Shown: positions 28,104 through 38,224, counted from the first letter of the stretch. The stretch is DNA of 64,000 nucleotides from Rhizobium pisi (GCF_003938655.1 NZ_RJJT01000008.1:1-64000); one strand, 5' to 3'. Numbers and translations: made by a program. Notes: a model not told the origin generated them from the sequence alone.

Positions 28104-28212
28104 AGATGAATTCTCCTCTGAGATTGAAACTGACCTTGCGGCACCGGGGCCGATCTTCGCCGGCTTGCCCTTTCCGCCCTATTTTTGCATCGAGGACGGA
28201 TCAGGAGGTTGT

Positions 28213-28226
28213 ATAGGGTACCATAT
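28213..28226. promoter_or_regulatory. Candidate regulator operator in the importer/hutC divergent region
   Basis: A 14-bp imperfect palindrome centred on GGTACC, with ATA and TAT outer arms and one mismatched pair, sits between the two divergent genes. It is the best dyad in the 195-bp gap. Binding by the adjacent GntR/HutC protein is an inference. Confidence 0.25.
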
Positions 28227-28298
28227 GAGATATTTTGTGATATGCAAGAGGAAAGTCGATTTAAATGGCGAATTCCATTCGTGCAAAAGGAATAGGCA

Positions 28299-29054
28299 AT
28301 GAAGCGTTCCGGCGAAATGAAGCGCGAACTGGCGGGTAATGACAGCACGCCGCTCTATGCCGGCGTGAAGCAGGTGATCCTCGACCGCATCCACAGCGGC
28401 GAGTGGCCGCCGAAATACCGTGTGCCGTCGGAAAACGAACTGGTGGTCGAACTGGGCGTCAGCAAGATGACCGCCAACCGGGCACTACGCGAACTCGCCA
28501 GCGAAGGCGAACTCGTCCGCATCCAGGGCGTCGGCTCCTTCGTCGCCGAGCGCAAAGGTTATTCGGCTTTGTTCGAGGTGCGCAACATCGCCGAAGAAAT
28601 CGCCGAGCGCGGCCATGCCCACGAGGCGACCGTCATCGTTCTGGCGCAGGAGACGGCGTCTCCCGAGATCGCCGACGCGCTGGAACTCGAGATCGGCGCG
28701 CCCGTGTTCCACTCGCTAATCGTACACAGCGAAAACGGCGTTCCGGTGCAGATCGAAGACCGTTTCGTCCATCCGGAGGCCGCTCCCGAATATCTCGATC
28801 AAGACTTTGCGACGCTGACGCCGAACGCCTATCTCACGGCCGCAGCCCCGCTCAGCGGCTCGGAGCACGTCGTCGAGGCAGCGATGCCGCAGGCCTGGGA
28901 ATGCAAGCTGCTCACCATCCTGAAGACCGAACCGTGCCTGACCATCCGCCGGCGCACATGGTCGGCGAAGCAGGTCGTTTCGACCGCCCGCCTCGTCTAT
29001 CCCGGCTATCGCTACCGGCTGGAAGCGCGCAGCGGCAAGTTGTTCGAGGAGTGA
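28299..29054 (+). CDS. hutC: GntR/UTRA-family histidine-utilisation repressor
   Basis: 251 residues: a GntR winged helix at about 18-85 (Glu-Trp-Pro-Pro then a Lys-Met-Thr-Ala-Asn-Arg-Ala recognition helix) and a UTRA ligand-binding domain at about 105-245 ending Tyr-Pro-Gly-Tyr-Arg-Tyr. HutC proteins release DNA on binding urocanate. Start 28299 has AAGGA 8 nt upstream. It is divergent from the importer/HutH-like operon, which it probably controls; control of the hut enzymes is also likely. Confidence 0.8.
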   Translation: MKRSGEMKRELAGNDSTPLYAGVKQVILDRIHSGEWPPKYRVPSENELVVELGVSKMTANRALRELASEGELVRIQGVGSFVAERKGYSALFEVRNIAEEIAERGHAHEATVIVLAQETASPEIADALELEIGAPVFHSLIVHSENGVPVQIEDRFVHPEAAPEYLDQDFATLTPNAYLTAAAPLSGSEHVVEAAMPQAWECKLLTILKTEPCLTIRRRTWSAKQVVSTARLVYPGYRYRLEARSGKLFEE

Positions 29055-29088
29055 AAACACCAGCCATCTTGTATATGGAACCTTGCGA

Positions 29089-29844
29089 CTATTGTGATGC
29101 CGGTGTGAAGCGCGCCACCAGCGCGTGACGATCTCCCGGATAGGTGAAGCGCACATGCGTCACCGGGCCGGCGCCGCTCCAGGTGCGGCGTTCGACGACG
29201 AGGCAGGCGGTGTTGCGCGCTATATCGAGAGCCGCGGCCACCTCGGCACCCGCGGAAATCGCATGGATCCGGTGTTCGGCCGTGCTCCACGGCACTTGGT
29301 TGAGCAGCCACGGCCCCGGCGCCACCGCCAGGAAATCGGCATCGGCGGCTTCCGGCACGGTCTCAAGGCTGATCAGCCGCTCCTCCAGGCAGAAGGGCCG
29401 CACGCCCGCATTGTGGATGCAGATGACCTCGACGACCGAGGAAGCCACCGGCAATTCCAGCCGGCGGCTGTCTTCCGCCCTGGCTTTACGGCTCGTCTTC
29501 TTCGAAACCGCGTAGGAATAGGGCAGGTTCAGCGACTGGACCTCAGCCTTTATGTCGTGGATTTCGAGGACAGCCGATTGCGCCTGCGGCTGGGTGACGA
29601 AGCTGCCGGATTTCTTGCGCCGCTCGATGAGACCGGCCTTGGCGAGCTGGGTCAGCACTTTGTTGACCGTCATGCGCGAGCAATCATATTGCGTTGCGAG
29701 ATCGACCTCGAAGGGAATGCGGTATCCCGGCGGCCATTCGCCCGAGACGATACGGCCCTCGATCTCGCTCAGGATGCGTTGATGCAAGGTGGGGTCCCTG
29801 CTCTGATTCATCGCCATGTTCCGATTGGTCTCGCCATAGGGCAT
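29089..29844 (-). CDS. GntR/UTRA-family regulator, second HutC-like protein
   Basis: 251 residues with the same domain order as hutC: winged helix at about 22-90 with Arg-Met-Thr-Val-Asn-Lys-Val, UTRA at about 105-248 ending Tyr-Pro-Gly-Asp-Arg-His. It is clearly a diverged paralogue rather than a recent copy. It is convergent with hutC and upstream of hutF. The ATG at 29844 lies inside an inverted repeat; starts at 29817 or 29811 are possible and would leave both domains whole. Confidence 0.75.
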   Translation of the reverse strand: MPYGETNRNMAMNQSRDPTLHQRILSEIEGRIVSGEWPPGYRIPFEVDLATQYDCSRMTVNKVLTQLAKAGLIERRKKSGSFVTQPQAQSAVLEIHDIKAEVQSLNLPYSYAVSKKTSRKARAEDSRRLELPVASSVVEVICIHNAGVRPFCLEERLISLETVPEAADADFLAVAPGPWLLNQVPWSTAEHRIHAISAGAEVAAALDIARNTACLVVERRTWSGAGPVTHVRFTYPGDRHALVARFTPASQ

Positions 29845-29870
29845 CTCCGCTTCTCTTCAGAATGCCCTAT
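29836..29870. promoter_or_regulatory. Inverted repeat over the start of the second HutC-like gene
   Basis: ATAGGGCAT (29836-29844) and ATGCCCTAT (29862-29870) are perfect 9-bp inverted arms 17 bp apart. One arm contains the annotated start codon. Position fits autorepression, or a leader hairpin affecting translation. Function inferred. Confidence 0.4.
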
Positions 29871-29963
29871 CTCTTTGTTTTTATGCAACTCCGGACGCAA
29901 AACCGCGATGCGCTTTTGCTGGAATTGCTCTAGTTCGAATATCCGGACAGGAAAAGCGCTTTT

Positions 29964-31310
29964 TCAGGCGGCAAGCAATTCCCCCATGGCGGCGAGGAAG
30001 CGCCGGTCGATGGCATCGCGCTCGACATGGCGACCGCCCTCCACCTGCTTGCGGCCCCGCGCCCAGACGCAATCGACGGAAATGCCGCCGGCAAACAGCC
30101 AGTGATCGAGGATCTGGTCGCCTGTGAGATAGGGAACGGCCGTAGCATCGAGCGAAACGAGATCGGCGTAATTGCCTTCAGCGAGGCCCGCCGGCGCCTT
30201 CAGCGCAGCAGCGCCGCCGGCAAGCGCATGCGTGAACAGCGAAAGCGCCGTCGAACCGCCGGACGCTGCGACGACATTGCGGGCGCGAAGCGCCAGGCGC
30301 TGCGAATATTCGAGCTGGCGCAGCTCTTCCGGCACCGAGATCAGCACGTTGGAATCCGAACCAATCCCATAACGCCCGCCCTCTTCCAGGAAAAGCGGCG
30401 CGGCAAAGGCGCCGTCGCCGAGATTGGCTTCGGTGATCGGGCAAAGGCCGGCGATCGCGCCGCTCTTTGCCATCCGCCGCGTCTCGTCCTCGGTGATGTG
30501 CGTCGCATGGATCAGGCACCAGCGCTCATCGACCGGGGCGTGATCGAGCAGCCATTCCACAGGCCGAGCACCGGACCAGGCGATGCAGTCCTCGACCTCC
30601 TTCACCTGCTCGGCGACATGGATATGGATCGGGCCGTCGCCCGCCATCGGCACGAGCTTGGCCAATTCCTCCGGGGTTGCGGCGCGCAGGCTGTGCGGCG
30701 CAAGTCCAAGCTCAGCGCCGTCAAGCCGACCGGTCACCGCCCGGCAGCCGTCCATCAGCCTTTCGAAGCTCGCGAGCGAATTGATGAAGCGCCGCTGGCC
30801 GTCGATAGGTGCTGCGCCGCCAAAGCCGGAATGGGCGTAGAAAACCGGCAACAGCGTCAGGCCGATGCCTGTCTCTGCGCTCGCCGCGCCGATGCGTTCG
30901 GCAAGCTCGGCAATATTGGCATAAGGCGCGCCGTCCCTGTCATGATGGAGATAGTGGAATTCGCCGACGCGGGAAAAACCTGCCTCCAACATTTCCGAAT
31001 AAAGCTTGGCGGTGACCGCCTCGACATGCTCAGGCGTCATCGCCAAGGCAAACTTGTACATAACAGTGCGCCAGCTCCAGAAGCTGTCATTGGCGGGGCC
31101 GCGCACTTCTGCGAGACCAGCCATCGCCCGCTGGAAAGCGTGGCCGTGCAGGTTCCCCATGGCGGGAACGACGAGAGCGTGGCGCTCATCGCCGGGTTCG
31201 GGAGAAACGCCGGCCTCAATCCGGCCGATACGTCCGGATTCCAACGTCAGCCGCACGTCCTTCTGCCAGCCTTGCGGCGTCAGTGCCGCCTTTGCGTGAA
31301 GTGTGGTCAT
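29964..31310 (-). CDS. hutF: Formimidoylglutamate deiminase
   Basis: 448-residue amidohydrolase that converts N-formimidoyl-L-glutamate to N-formyl-L-glutamate and ammonia, step 4 of the five-step hut route. The metal-binding His-Gly-His follows the first strand (Met-Gly-Asn-Leu-His-Gly-His, near 52-58), with later His (His-Ile-His-Val-Ala-Glu) and Asp (Gly-Ser-Asp-Ser-Asn) ligands. ATG 31310 follows a GGGAAGG site; the frame is open further upstream but into the hutI promoter. Divergent from hutI. Confidence 0.88.
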   Translation of the reverse strand: MTTLHAKAALTPQGWQKDVRLTLESGRIGRIEAGVSPEPGDERHALVVPAMGNLHGHAFQRAMAGLAEVRGPANDSFWSWRTVMYKFALAMTPEHVEAVTAKLYSEMLEAGFSRVGEFHYLHHDRDGAPYANIAELAERIGAASAETGIGLTLLPVFYAHSGFGGAAPIDGQRRFINSLASFERLMDGCRAVTGRLDGAELGLAPHSLRAATPEELAKLVPMAGDGPIHIHVAEQVKEVEDCIAWSGARPVEWLLDHAPVDERWCLIHATHITEDETRRMAKSGAIAGLCPITEANLGDGAFAAPLFLEEGGRYGIGSDSNVLISVPEELRQLEYSQRLALRARNVVAASGGSTALSLFTHALAGGAAALKAPAGLAEGNYADLVSLDATAVPYLTGDQILDHWLFAGGISVDCVWARGRKQVEGGRHVERDAIDRRFLAAMGELLAA

Positions 31311-31391
31311 GACCTTCCCTCTCCTCTTACTGCGCCGCCGATCTTTCTTTTCCAGAAAAGCGCGCAAAATTTCTCTTGTCACCTGTCGATT

Positions 31392-31403
31392 ATGTATATA
31401 CAT
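31392..31403. promoter_or_regulatory. HutC-type operator between hutF and hutI
   Basis: A perfect 12-bp palindrome, ATGTATATACAT, lies in the 122-bp divergent promoter region. TGTATATACA-like dyads are typical targets of HutC-class GntR repressors. Its position could control both hutF and the hutIHGUD operon. Confidence 0.6.
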
Positions 31404-31432
31404 GTTTTGGCATAAGGAAAGGCGCAAAGCTG

Positions 31433-32695
31433 ATGACCGGGAACAATTTTTCAGAGGAAACCCCATCCGCCGATAGCAGGCCGGTGCTTTGGCGCAATGC
31501 GCGCCTGGCAACGCTTGCGCCTGATAAAGCGGGACTGGGCATTGTCGAAAAGGGCGCCCTGCTCACTGAAAACGGGCACATTGCCTTTGCCGGCGCCGAA
31601 AGCGACCTGCCGGCATCCGCCATCGAACGGTCCGAGATCGTCGATCTCGAAGGCCGCTGGGTGACCCCCGGTCTCGTCGACTGCCACACCCATATCGTTC
31701 ACGGCGGCAATCGCGCCCGCGAATTCGAGATGCGCCTTGAAGGCGCGACCTATGAAGAGATCGCGCGCGCCGGCGGCGGTATCGTCTCCTCGGTGAAGGC
31801 GACCAATGCGCTGTCGGTCGAGGAACTCGTCGCCGGGGCACTGCCGCGGCTCGACACGCTGCTTGCCGAAGGTGTCACGACGATCGAGATCAAATCCGGC
31901 TACGGGCTGAACCGGACCGGTGAAGTGAAGATGCTGCAGAGCGCCCGCCTCCTCGGCCACATCAGACCGGTCCGCGTCGCCACCAGCTATCTCGGCGCGC
32001 ATGCGACACCGGTCGAATATAAAGGCCGCAACAGCGACTATCTTGATGACGTCGTCCTGCCCGGCCTTGACGACATGCATAGTCTCGGCCTTGCCGATGC
32101 CGTCGACGGCTTCTGCGAGGGCATTGCCTTTTCGACGACCGAGATCGCTCGCGTCTTCGACAAGGCAAAGGCGCTCGGCCTGCCGGTCAAGCTGCATGCC
32201 GAGCAACTCTCCAATCTCGGCGGCGCCAAGCTCGCCGCATCATATGGCGCGCTTTCGGCCGATCACCTCGAATATCTCGACGAGGAAGGCGTTGCCGCGA
32301 TGGCGGCTGCCGGCACCGTGGCCGTGCTCCTGCCCGGCGCCTTCTACGCCATCCATGAGAAGCAGAAGCCGCCGGTTGAGGCGCTGCGCCAGGCGGGCGT
32401 ACCGATCGCGATCGCCACCGATTGCAATCCCGGCACCTCGCCGCTCACCTCGATGCTGCTGACCATGAATATGTCGGCGACGCTGTTCGGCCTCACCGTC
32501 GAAGAATGCATCTCCGGCGCCACCCGCGAGGGTGCCCGCGCGCTTGGCCTGTTTGGCAAGACGGGAACGCTCGAAGCCGGCAAGTCCGCCGACCTCGCCA
32601 TCTGGAATATCGAAAGCCTCGCCGAGCTCGTCTACCGCATCGGCTTCAACCCGCTTCACGCACGCGTCTTCAAAGGCGAAAGGAACGGCCGATGA
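31433..32695 (+). CDS. hutI: Imidazolonepropionase
   Basis: 420-residue amidohydrolase hydrolysing 4-imidazolone-5-propanoate to N-formimidoyl-L-glutamate. Metal site: Asp-Cys-His-Thr-His near 82-86, His in Leu-His-Ala-Glu-Gln, and Asp-Cys-Asn-Pro-Gly near 324. ATG 31433 is preceded by AAGGAAAGG; an upstream in-frame codon at 31376 lies within the operator/promoter zone. The stop overlaps hutH by 4 bp. Confidence 0.9.
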   Translation: MTGNNFSEETPSADSRPVLWRNARLATLAPDKAGLGIVEKGALLTENGHIAFAGAESDLPASAIERSEIVDLEGRWVTPGLVDCHTHIVHGGNRAREFEMRLEGATYEEIARAGGGIVSSVKATNALSVEELVAGALPRLDTLLAEGVTTIEIKSGYGLNRTGEVKMLQSARLLGHIRPVRVATSYLGAHATPVEYKGRNSDYLDDVVLPGLDDMHSLGLADAVDGFCEGIAFSTTEIARVFDKAKALGLPVKLHAEQLSNLGGAKLAASYGALSADHLEYLDEEGVAAMAAAGTVAVLLPGAFYAIHEKQKPPVEALRQAGVPIAIATDCNPGTSPLTSMLLTMNMSATLFGLTVEECISGATREGARALGLFGKTGTLEAGKSADLAIWNIESLAELVYRIGFNPLHARVFKGERNGR

Positions 32696-34227
32696 CCATC
32701 ACGCTCCACCCGGGCTCCGTCTCGCTCAGAGATCTCGAGACCATCTATTGGACGGGCGAACCGGCAAGGCTCGATCCCTCCTTCGATGCCGGCATTGCCA
32801 AGGCTGCCGCCCGCATCGCCGAGATTGCCGCCGGCAATGCGCCTGTTTACGGCATCAATACCGGTTTCGGCAAACTCGCCTCGATCAAGATCGACAGCGC
32901 CGATGTCGCCACGCTGCAGCGCAACCTCATCCTGTCGCATTGCTGCGGCGTCGGCGCGCCGCTGCCGGAGAATATCGTGCGGCTGATCATGGCGCTGAAG
33001 CTCGTCTCCCTCGGGCGCGGCGCCTCCGGCGTGCGGCTGGAGTTGGTGCGGCTGATCGAAGGCATGCTGGAAAAGGGCGTCATTCCGCTAATCCCGGAAA
33101 AAGGCTCGGTCGGCGCTTCCGGCGATCTGGCCCCGCTCGCCCATATGGCCGCCGTAATGATGGGCGAAGCCGAAGCCTTCTTCGCCGGCGAGCGCCTCTC
33201 GGGCGCCGCAGCCCTTGCCAAAGCCGGCCTCGAGCCGGTCGTGCTCGCCGCCAAGGAGGGCCTGGCGCTCATCAACGGCACGCAGACCTCGACGGCGCTG
33301 GCGCTCGCCGGTCTCTTCCGCGCTCATCGCGCCGCGCAATCGGCCCTGATCACCGGCGCCATGTCGACCGACGCGGCAATGGGCTCCTCGGCGCCCTTCC
33401 ACGCCGATATCCACACATTGCGCGGCCATAAGGGACAGATCGACACCGCAGCGGCACTTCGCGCCCTGCTCGAAAAATCGGTTATCCGCCAAAGCCATAT
33501 CGAGGGCGACGAGCGCGTGCAGGATCCCTATTGCATCCGTTGCCAGCCGCAGGTCGACGGCGCCTGCCTCGATCTGCTGCGCTCCGTCGCCCGCACACTC
33601 GAGATCGAGGCCAATGCGGTCACCGACAATCCGCTGGTACTCTCCGACAATTCGGTCGTCTCCGGCGGCAATTTCCACGCCGAACCCGTCGCCTTCGCAG
33701 CCGACCAGATCGCGCTTGCCGTCTGTGAGATCGGCGCGATTTCGCAGCGCCGCATCGCGCTGCTGGTCGATCCGGCCCTTTCCTACGGGCTTCCAGCCTT
33801 CCTCGCCAAGAAGCCGGGCTTGAACTCCGGCCTGATGATTGCCGAGGTCACTTCGGCGGCGCTGATGTCCGAGAACAAGCAGATGTCGCACCCTGCCTCG
33901 GTCGATTCGACGCCGACATCGGCCAATCAGGAAGACCACGTCTCCATGGCCTGCCACGGCGCCCGCCGTCTCCTGCAGATGACTGAAAACCTTTTCGCCA
34001 TCATCGGCATCGAGGCGTTGACCGCCGCTCAAGGGATCGAACTGCGCGCGCCGCTTGCGACAAGCCCGGAACTCGTCAACGCGATCGCTAGTATCCGCGA
34101 CAAGGTGCCGACGCTTGAAGTCGACCGCTACATGGCAAACGACCTCGCGGCTGCAAGCGAACTGGTGGCGACGGGCGCGCTGAACGCCTCGGTTTCGACT
34201 GGCATTCTGCCGGTTCTGGAGGGTTGA
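32692..34227 (+). CDS. hutH: Histidine ammonia-lyase
   Basis: 511 residues converting L-histidine to trans-urocanate and ammonia. The MIO-forming Ala-Ser-Gly is at 142-144 in the canonical Gly-Ser-Val-Gly-Ala-Ser-Gly-Asp context. Tyr53 (Tyr-Gly-Ile-Asn-Thr-Gly), His83 and the Gln-Asp-Pro-Tyr-x-Ile-Arg motif with the catalytic Tyr are present, as is Gln-Glu-Asp-His. ATG 32692 overlaps the hutI stop. This is the true lyase, in contrast to the copy at 23.4 kb. Confidence 0.93.
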   Translation: MTITLHPGSVSLRDLETIYWTGEPARLDPSFDAGIAKAAARIAEIAAGNAPVYGINTGFGKLASIKIDSADVATLQRNLILSHCCGVGAPLPENIVRLIMALKLVSLGRGASGVRLELVRLIEGMLEKGVIPLIPEKGSVGASGDLAPLAHMAAVMMGEAEAFFAGERLSGAAALAKAGLEPVVLAAKEGLALINGTQTSTALALAGLFRAHRAAQSALITGAMSTDAAMGSSAPFHADIHTLRGHKGQIDTAAALRALLEKSVIRQSHIEGDERVQDPYCIRCQPQVDGACLDLLRSVARTLEIEANAVTDNPLVLSDNSVVSGGNFHAEPVAFAADQIALAVCEIGAISQRRIALLVDPALSYGLPAFLAKKPGLNSGLMIAEVTSAALMSENKQMSHPASVDSTPTSANQEDHVSMACHGARRLLQMTENLFAIIGIEALTAAQGIELRAPLATSPELVNAIASIRDKVPTLEVDRYMANDLAAASELVATGALNASVSTGILPVLEG

Positions 34228-34250
34228 TCGTGATGTATGTGCACTTGGTA

Positions 34251-34290
34251 CCCCCCTCTGCCCTGCCGGGCATCTCCCCCCTTGTGGGAG
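34251..34290. repeat. Fragment of a rhizobial mosaic repeat between hutH and hutG
   Basis: A C-rich stretch with a small GCCC-TGCC-GGGC dyad and a Gly-codon-like CCCCC/GTGGGAGG tail looks like part of a RIME-type element often seen in Rhizobium operons. It separates hutH from hutG by 94 bp, whereas the other hut genes nearly touch. Assignment is from general resemblance only. Confidence 0.4.
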
Positions 34291-34321
34291 GTAATGCCTC
34301 AAACGCCGGAGCACTTTGCCC

Positions 34322-35128
34322 ATGAGCGCCCCCGTCTTCGAAACAAGACAGGGCACCTCGCCCATCATCCTCGGCTTCCCCCACACCGGAACCGAGGTAC
34401 CACCGGCGATTTACGACCGCCTCAACGACAACGGCAGAATTCTCGCCGACACCGACTGGCACATCCACCAGCTCTATGACGGCCTGCTCGCCGACGTCAC
34501 GACCGTTCGGGCCACCTTCCATCGCTACGTGATCGACGCCAACCGCGATCCGGCGGGTGTAAGCCTCTATCCCGGCCAGAACACCACAGGCCTCGTTCCC
34601 CAGACGGATTTCGACGGCAAGGCAATCTGGAAGGACGGGCAGGCGCCCGACGAGGCCGATATTGCGGCGCGGCTGCGGGACTTTCATGCGCCCTATCATG
34701 CCGCACTTGCCGCCGAGATCGAGCGCGTCAGAGCAATCCATGGCGTTGCAATCCTCTATGATTGCCACTCGATCCGCTCTCACATTCCCTTCCTCTTCGA
34801 CGGCAAGCTGCCGGATTTCAATATCGGCACCGATATGGGCAAGACGTGCGACAGCGCAATCGAGCAGGCGACGCTCACCGTCGTCGAAGCCGCCGAAGGT
34901 TATGACAGCGTGCTCAACGGCCGCTTCAAGGGCGGCTGGACGACCCGCCACTATGGCCGGCCCGAAACCGGTGTGCATGCGATCCAGATGGAGCTTGCGC
35001 AATCCACGCATCTGCAGACCGAGGCAGTGCCCTTCGCCTACGACGCCGCCAAGGCGGACAGGCTTCGCGTCCATCTCAAAGATATTCTGGTGAGCATCGA
35101 ACAGATCGCGCCAGGCCTGAAACGATAA
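34322..35128 (+). CDS. hutG: N-formylglutamate deformylase
   Basis: 268 residues of the N-formylglutamate amidohydrolase family, releasing formate and L-glutamate, the last step. Typical features: Gly-Phe-Pro-His-Thr-Gly-Thr-Glu near 16-23, Asp-Ala-Asn-Arg-Asp-Pro, and Tyr-Asp-Cys-His-Ser-Ile-Arg-Ser near 145. ATG 34322 has GGAG 10 nt upstream; a TTG at 34316 is less likely. Together with hutF it defines the formylglutamate rather than the formiminoglutamase variant of the pathway. Confidence 0.9.
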   Translation: MSAPVFETRQGTSPIILGFPHTGTEVPPAIYDRLNDNGRILADTDWHIHQLYDGLLADVTTVRATFHRYVIDANRDPAGVSLYPGQNTTGLVPQTDFDGKAIWKDGQAPDEADIAARLRDFHAPYHAALAAEIERVRAIHGVAILYDCHSIRSHIPFLFDGKLPDFNIGTDMGKTCDSAIEQATLTVVEAAEGYDSVLNGRFKGGWTTRHYGRPETGVHAIQMELAQSTHLQTEAVPFAYDAAKADRLRVHLKDILVSIEQIAPGLKR

Positions 35129-35152
35129 CGATCACTCGACAGGGGAACCGTC

Positions 35153-36826
35153 ATGAACAATCCACGCCACAATATCCGCGAAATCCGCGCGCCCCGCGGC
35201 AACGAGCTCAACGCCAAGAGCTGGATGACCGAAGCGCCGCTGCGCATGCTGATGAACAATCTCGACCCCGACGTTGCCGAGAATCCGAACGAACTCGTCG
35301 TTTACGGCGGCATCGGCCGCGCCGCCCGCACCTGGGAGGATTTCGACCGCATCGTCGCGACGCTGAAGACGCTGACGGAAGAAGAAACGCTGCTCGTGCA
35401 GTCTGGCAAGCCGGTCGGCGTTTTCCGCACCCACAAGGATGCGCCGCGCGTGCTGATCGCCAATTCCAACCTCGTGCCGCATTGGGCGACCTGGGATCAT
35501 TTCAACGAGCTGGATAAGAAGGGCCTTGCCATGTACGGCCAGATGACGGCCGGCTCGTGGATCTATATCGGCACGCAGGGCATCGTGCAGGGCACCTACG
35601 AGACTTTCGTCGAGGCCGGCCGCCAGCATTACGGCGGCAATCTCAAGGGCAAATGGATCCTGACCGGCGGCCTCGGCGGCATGGGCGGCGCCCAGCCGCT
35701 CGCCGCCGTCATGGCCGGCGCCTGCTGCCTCGCCGTCGAATGCAATCCCGATTCGATCGATTTCCGCCTGCGCACCCGCTATCTCGACGCCAAGGCGGAG
35801 ACGCTCGACGAAGCGCTCGAGATGATCGACCGCTGGACCAAGGCGGGCGAGGCCAAATCTGTCGGCCTGCTCGGCAATGCCGCCGAAATTCTGCCGGAAA
35901 TGGTTCGCCGCGGTATCCGCCCCGACATGGTCACCGACCAGACCTCGGCGCACGACCCGATCAACGGCTACCTGCCGAAGGGCTGGACGATGGCCGAATG
36001 GAAGGCCAAGCGCGAGAGCGATCCAAAGGCTGTGGAAAAAGCGGCACGCGCTTCGATGCGCGAACATGTCGAAGCGATGATCGCCTTCTGGAACGCCGGT
36101 ATTCCGACGCTCGACTACGGCAACAACATCCGCCAGGTCGCCAAGGAAGAAGGCCTCGAAAACGCCTTTGCTTTCCCGGGCTTCGTGCCGGCCTATATCC
36201 GCCCGCTGTTCTGCCGCGGCATCGGCCCCTTCCGCTGGGCTGCCCTGTCCGGCGATCCGGAGGATATCTACAAGACCGACGCCAAGGTACGGGAGCTGAC
36301 TCCTGGGAATACCCACCTGCACAACTGGCTCGACATGGCCAGGGAGCGCATCGCCTTCCAGGGTCTGCCGGCACGCATCTGCTGGGTAGGCCTCGGCGAC
36401 CGCCATCGCCTGGCACTGGCCTTCAATGAAATGGTCAAGAACGGCGAGCTTTCCGCGCCGATCGTCATCGGTCGCGACCACCTCGACTCGGGCTCCGTTG
36501 CCTCGCCGAACCGCGAAACCGAAGCGATGAAGGATGGGTCCGATGCCGTCTCCGACTGGCCGCTGCTGAACGCCCTGCTCAACACTGCGTCGGGCGCAAC
36601 CTGGGTGTCGCTGCATCACGGCGGCGGCGTCGGCATGGGCTTCTCCCAGCACTCCGGCGTCGTCATCTGCGCCGATGGCACGGATGATGCGGCAAAGCGT
36701 CTCGAGCGCGTGCTCTGGAATGACCCGGCGACCGGCGTCATGCGCCACGCCGATGCCGGCTACGACATCGCCCTCGACTGCGCCCGGGAAAAGGGCCTGC
36801 GCCTGCCCGGCATTCTCGGGAACTGA
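35153..36826 (+). CDS. hutU: Urocanate hydratase
   Basis: 557 residues, normal length. It converts urocanate to 4-imidazolone-5-propanoate using NAD+ as an electroph[11 protein letters not shown] near 176-185 is the NAD-binding stretch; the [10 protein letters not shown] signature with its catalytic Cys is near 410-419. It lies 24 bp after hutG; hutD starts 5 bp after its stop. Confidence 0.95.
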   Translation: MNNPRHNIREIRAPRGNELNAKSWMTEAPLRMLMNNLDPDVAENPNELVVYGGIGRAARTWEDFDRIVATLKTLTEEETLLVQSGKPVGVFRTHKDAPRVLIANSNLVPHWATWDHFNELDKKGLAMYGQMTAGSWIYIGTQGIVQGTYETFVEAGRQHYGGNLKGKWILTGGLGGMGGAQPLAAVMAGACCLAVECNPDSIDFRLRTRYLDAKAETLDEALEMIDRWTKAGEAKSVGLLGNAAEILPEMVRRGIRPDMVTDQTSAHDPINGYLPKGWTMAEWKAKRESDPKAVEKAARASMREHVEAMIAFWNAGIPTLDYGNNIRQVAKEEGLENAFAFPGFVPAYIRPLFCRGIGPFRWAALSGDPEDIYKTDAKVRELTPGNTHLHNWLDMARERIAFQGLPARICWVGLGDRHRLALAFNEMVKNGELSAPIVIGRDHLDSGSVASPNRETEAMKDGSDAVSDWPLLNALLNTASGATWVSLHHGGGVGMGFSQHSGVVICADGTDDAAKRLERVLWNDPATGVMRHADAGYDIALDCAREKGLRLPGILGN

Positions 36827-36831
36827 GCCTC

Positions 36832-37407
36832 GTGAGGATCCTGCGCGTCGGTGATCACAAACGCATGCCGTGGAAAAACGGCGGCGGCGAAACGGTGGAG
36901 ATCGCCGTTTCGCCGGAAGACGCCGGCCTTGCCGGTTTCGACTGGCGCGTCAGTATGGCAACGGTCGCGACGGATGGTCCGTTTTCGATCTTTCCCGGCA
37001 TCGATCGCACGCTGGCGATCCTCGCCGGCGACGGCATGGTGCTTGACATCGAAGGCCGCGCGCCGGTGCTGCTGACGATGGCAAGCGACCCCCTGGCTTT
37101 CCCGGCGGATATCCCCGTCGGGGCCAGGCTCCAGAACGGCGCGATCACCGATCTCAACGTCATGACGCGCCGCGCAGGGCTCGCCCACACGCTCAGCCGG
37201 GTCGACGTCGACGGCAACAGAATCGTGGCCCTCCCGTCGTCGACGTGCCTGTTGCTCTGCCACCTCGGCACGCTGTCGTTCCGGTGGGATGACGATACGC
37301 ACGCGCTTACCGCCGGCGATGCGTTGCTGATCGAAGATTCGGCCGGAAAGGTGCTGGAGATCGACGGCGAAGCTCAATATTACCTCGCCTCGATCACCAC
37401 AGGCTGA
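36832..37407 (+). CDS. hutD: HutD-family cupin protein
   Basis: 191 residues with the family opening (Met-Pro-Trp-Lys-Asn-Gly-Gly-Gly-Glu-Thr, 12-21) and two cupin-like halves. In Pseudomonas HutD limits over-induction of hut, perhaps by binding formylglutamate; its role here is by analogy. GTG start, 5 bp after hutU; last gene of the operon, followed by a hairpin. Confidence 0.85.
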   Translation: MRILRVGDHKRMPWKNGGGETVEIAVSPEDAGLAGFDWRVSMATVATDGPFSIFPGIDRTLAILAGDGMVLDIEGRAPVLLTMASDPLAFPADIPVGARLQNGAITDLNVMTRRAGLAHTLSRVDVDGNRIVALPSSTCLLLCHLGTLSFRWDDDTHALTAGDALLIEDSAGKVLEIDGEAQYYLASITTG

Positions 37408-37450
37408 TCTTTCGGTCAACAGTTTGAAAAAATTGAATAATCCAGGAATT

Positions 37451-37469
37451 GTCGGGGCATTTCCCCGAC
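37451..37469 (+). terminator. Probable terminator of the hutIHGUD operon
   Basis: GTCGGGG (37451-37457) and CCCCGAC (37463-37469) form a 7-bp stem with a 5-nt loop; GGAAT and ATTCC further out could extend it. It is 44 bp past hutD. No T-run follows, so termination efficiency is uncertain. Confidence 0.5.
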
Positions 37470-37582
37470 CATTCCGTTCGCGGACCATGGACGTCATTCC
37501 TGCTTTCGGTCTAAACTTTGCCCTTCTGATGCAGAAGAAGACCTAGACTGCCCGCCACATCAAGGGCAGCAAGGGAGAAGGC

Positions 37583-38212
37583 GTGACGGATCCTTACGAA
37601 ATTCTCGGCGTTGAACGCGATGCGAACGAGGCGCAACTGAAGGCCGCCTATCGGCGTCTGGCCAAAGTCGCCCATCCCGATTCGGGCGGTGATACGGAAG
37701 CCTTCGACAATTTGCAGAAAGCCTATGGCCTGCTTCTCGATCCTGTCCGCCGCAAGGTTTACGACGATACCGGCTACGACGTCGAACTCGCCGATGCCGC
37801 CGAGTTGCAGGCGCTCGTCATGATCGAGAAGCTCGTCACCGACGCAGTGCTTGACGAGCGCGCGCCCGGAAGTTTCGATCCCGTCGCCGTCATGCAGGAA
37901 AGCCTCTCGGAGGAGCTGCGCAAGGCGCGGTTCAGCAAGAGCGAGCTGGAACGCCACGCCTCACGCATCGGGCTGCATCTGGAGCGGCTTGAAAAACACT
38001 CCGGCCGCGATGTGCTCGCCCACATGTTCCGCGCCCGCATCGAGGCGATCGCCAAGGCGGTCGCGGAAACCGAGGCGAAGATCAAGGCGACGGAACGCGC
38101 CGCCGACATGCTCACCGGCTATGTCTATGACATCGATCCGCCGCCGCTGCCGGAGACAGCGGTCACCAACATCGAATGGGTGGAAGGCGCGAGGAGCCGC
38201 TCCACCGGCTGA
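37583..38212 (+). CDS. DnaJ-domain protein
   Basis: 209 residues. A J-domain covers 1-65 (Asp-Pro-Tyr-Glu-Ile-Leu-Gly-Val, the catalytic His-Pro-Asp near 36-38, and Tyr-Asp-Asp-Thr-Gly). There is no Gly/Phe or zinc-finger region; the rest is helical and charged. It probably recruits DnaK to a specific client through its C-terminal part. GTG start with GGGAGAAGG upstream. Confidence 0.82.
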   Translation: MTDPYEILGVERDANEAQLKAAYRRLAKVAHPDSGGDTEAFDNLQKAYGLLLDPVRRKVYDDTGYDVELADAAELQALVMIEKLVTDAVLDERAPGSFDPVAVMQESLSEELRKARFSKSELERHASRIGLHLERLEKHSGRDVLAHMFRARIEAIAKAVAETEAKIKATERAADMLTGYVYDIDPPPLPETAVTNIEWVEGARSRSTG

Positions 38213-38224
38213 CGGCAGTTGGCT

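Noticed and set aside
29055..29088. TTGTATATGGAACC motif resembling a hut operator
   Set aside because: It lies between two convergent gene ends, where no promoter is expected; the similarity is probably chance.
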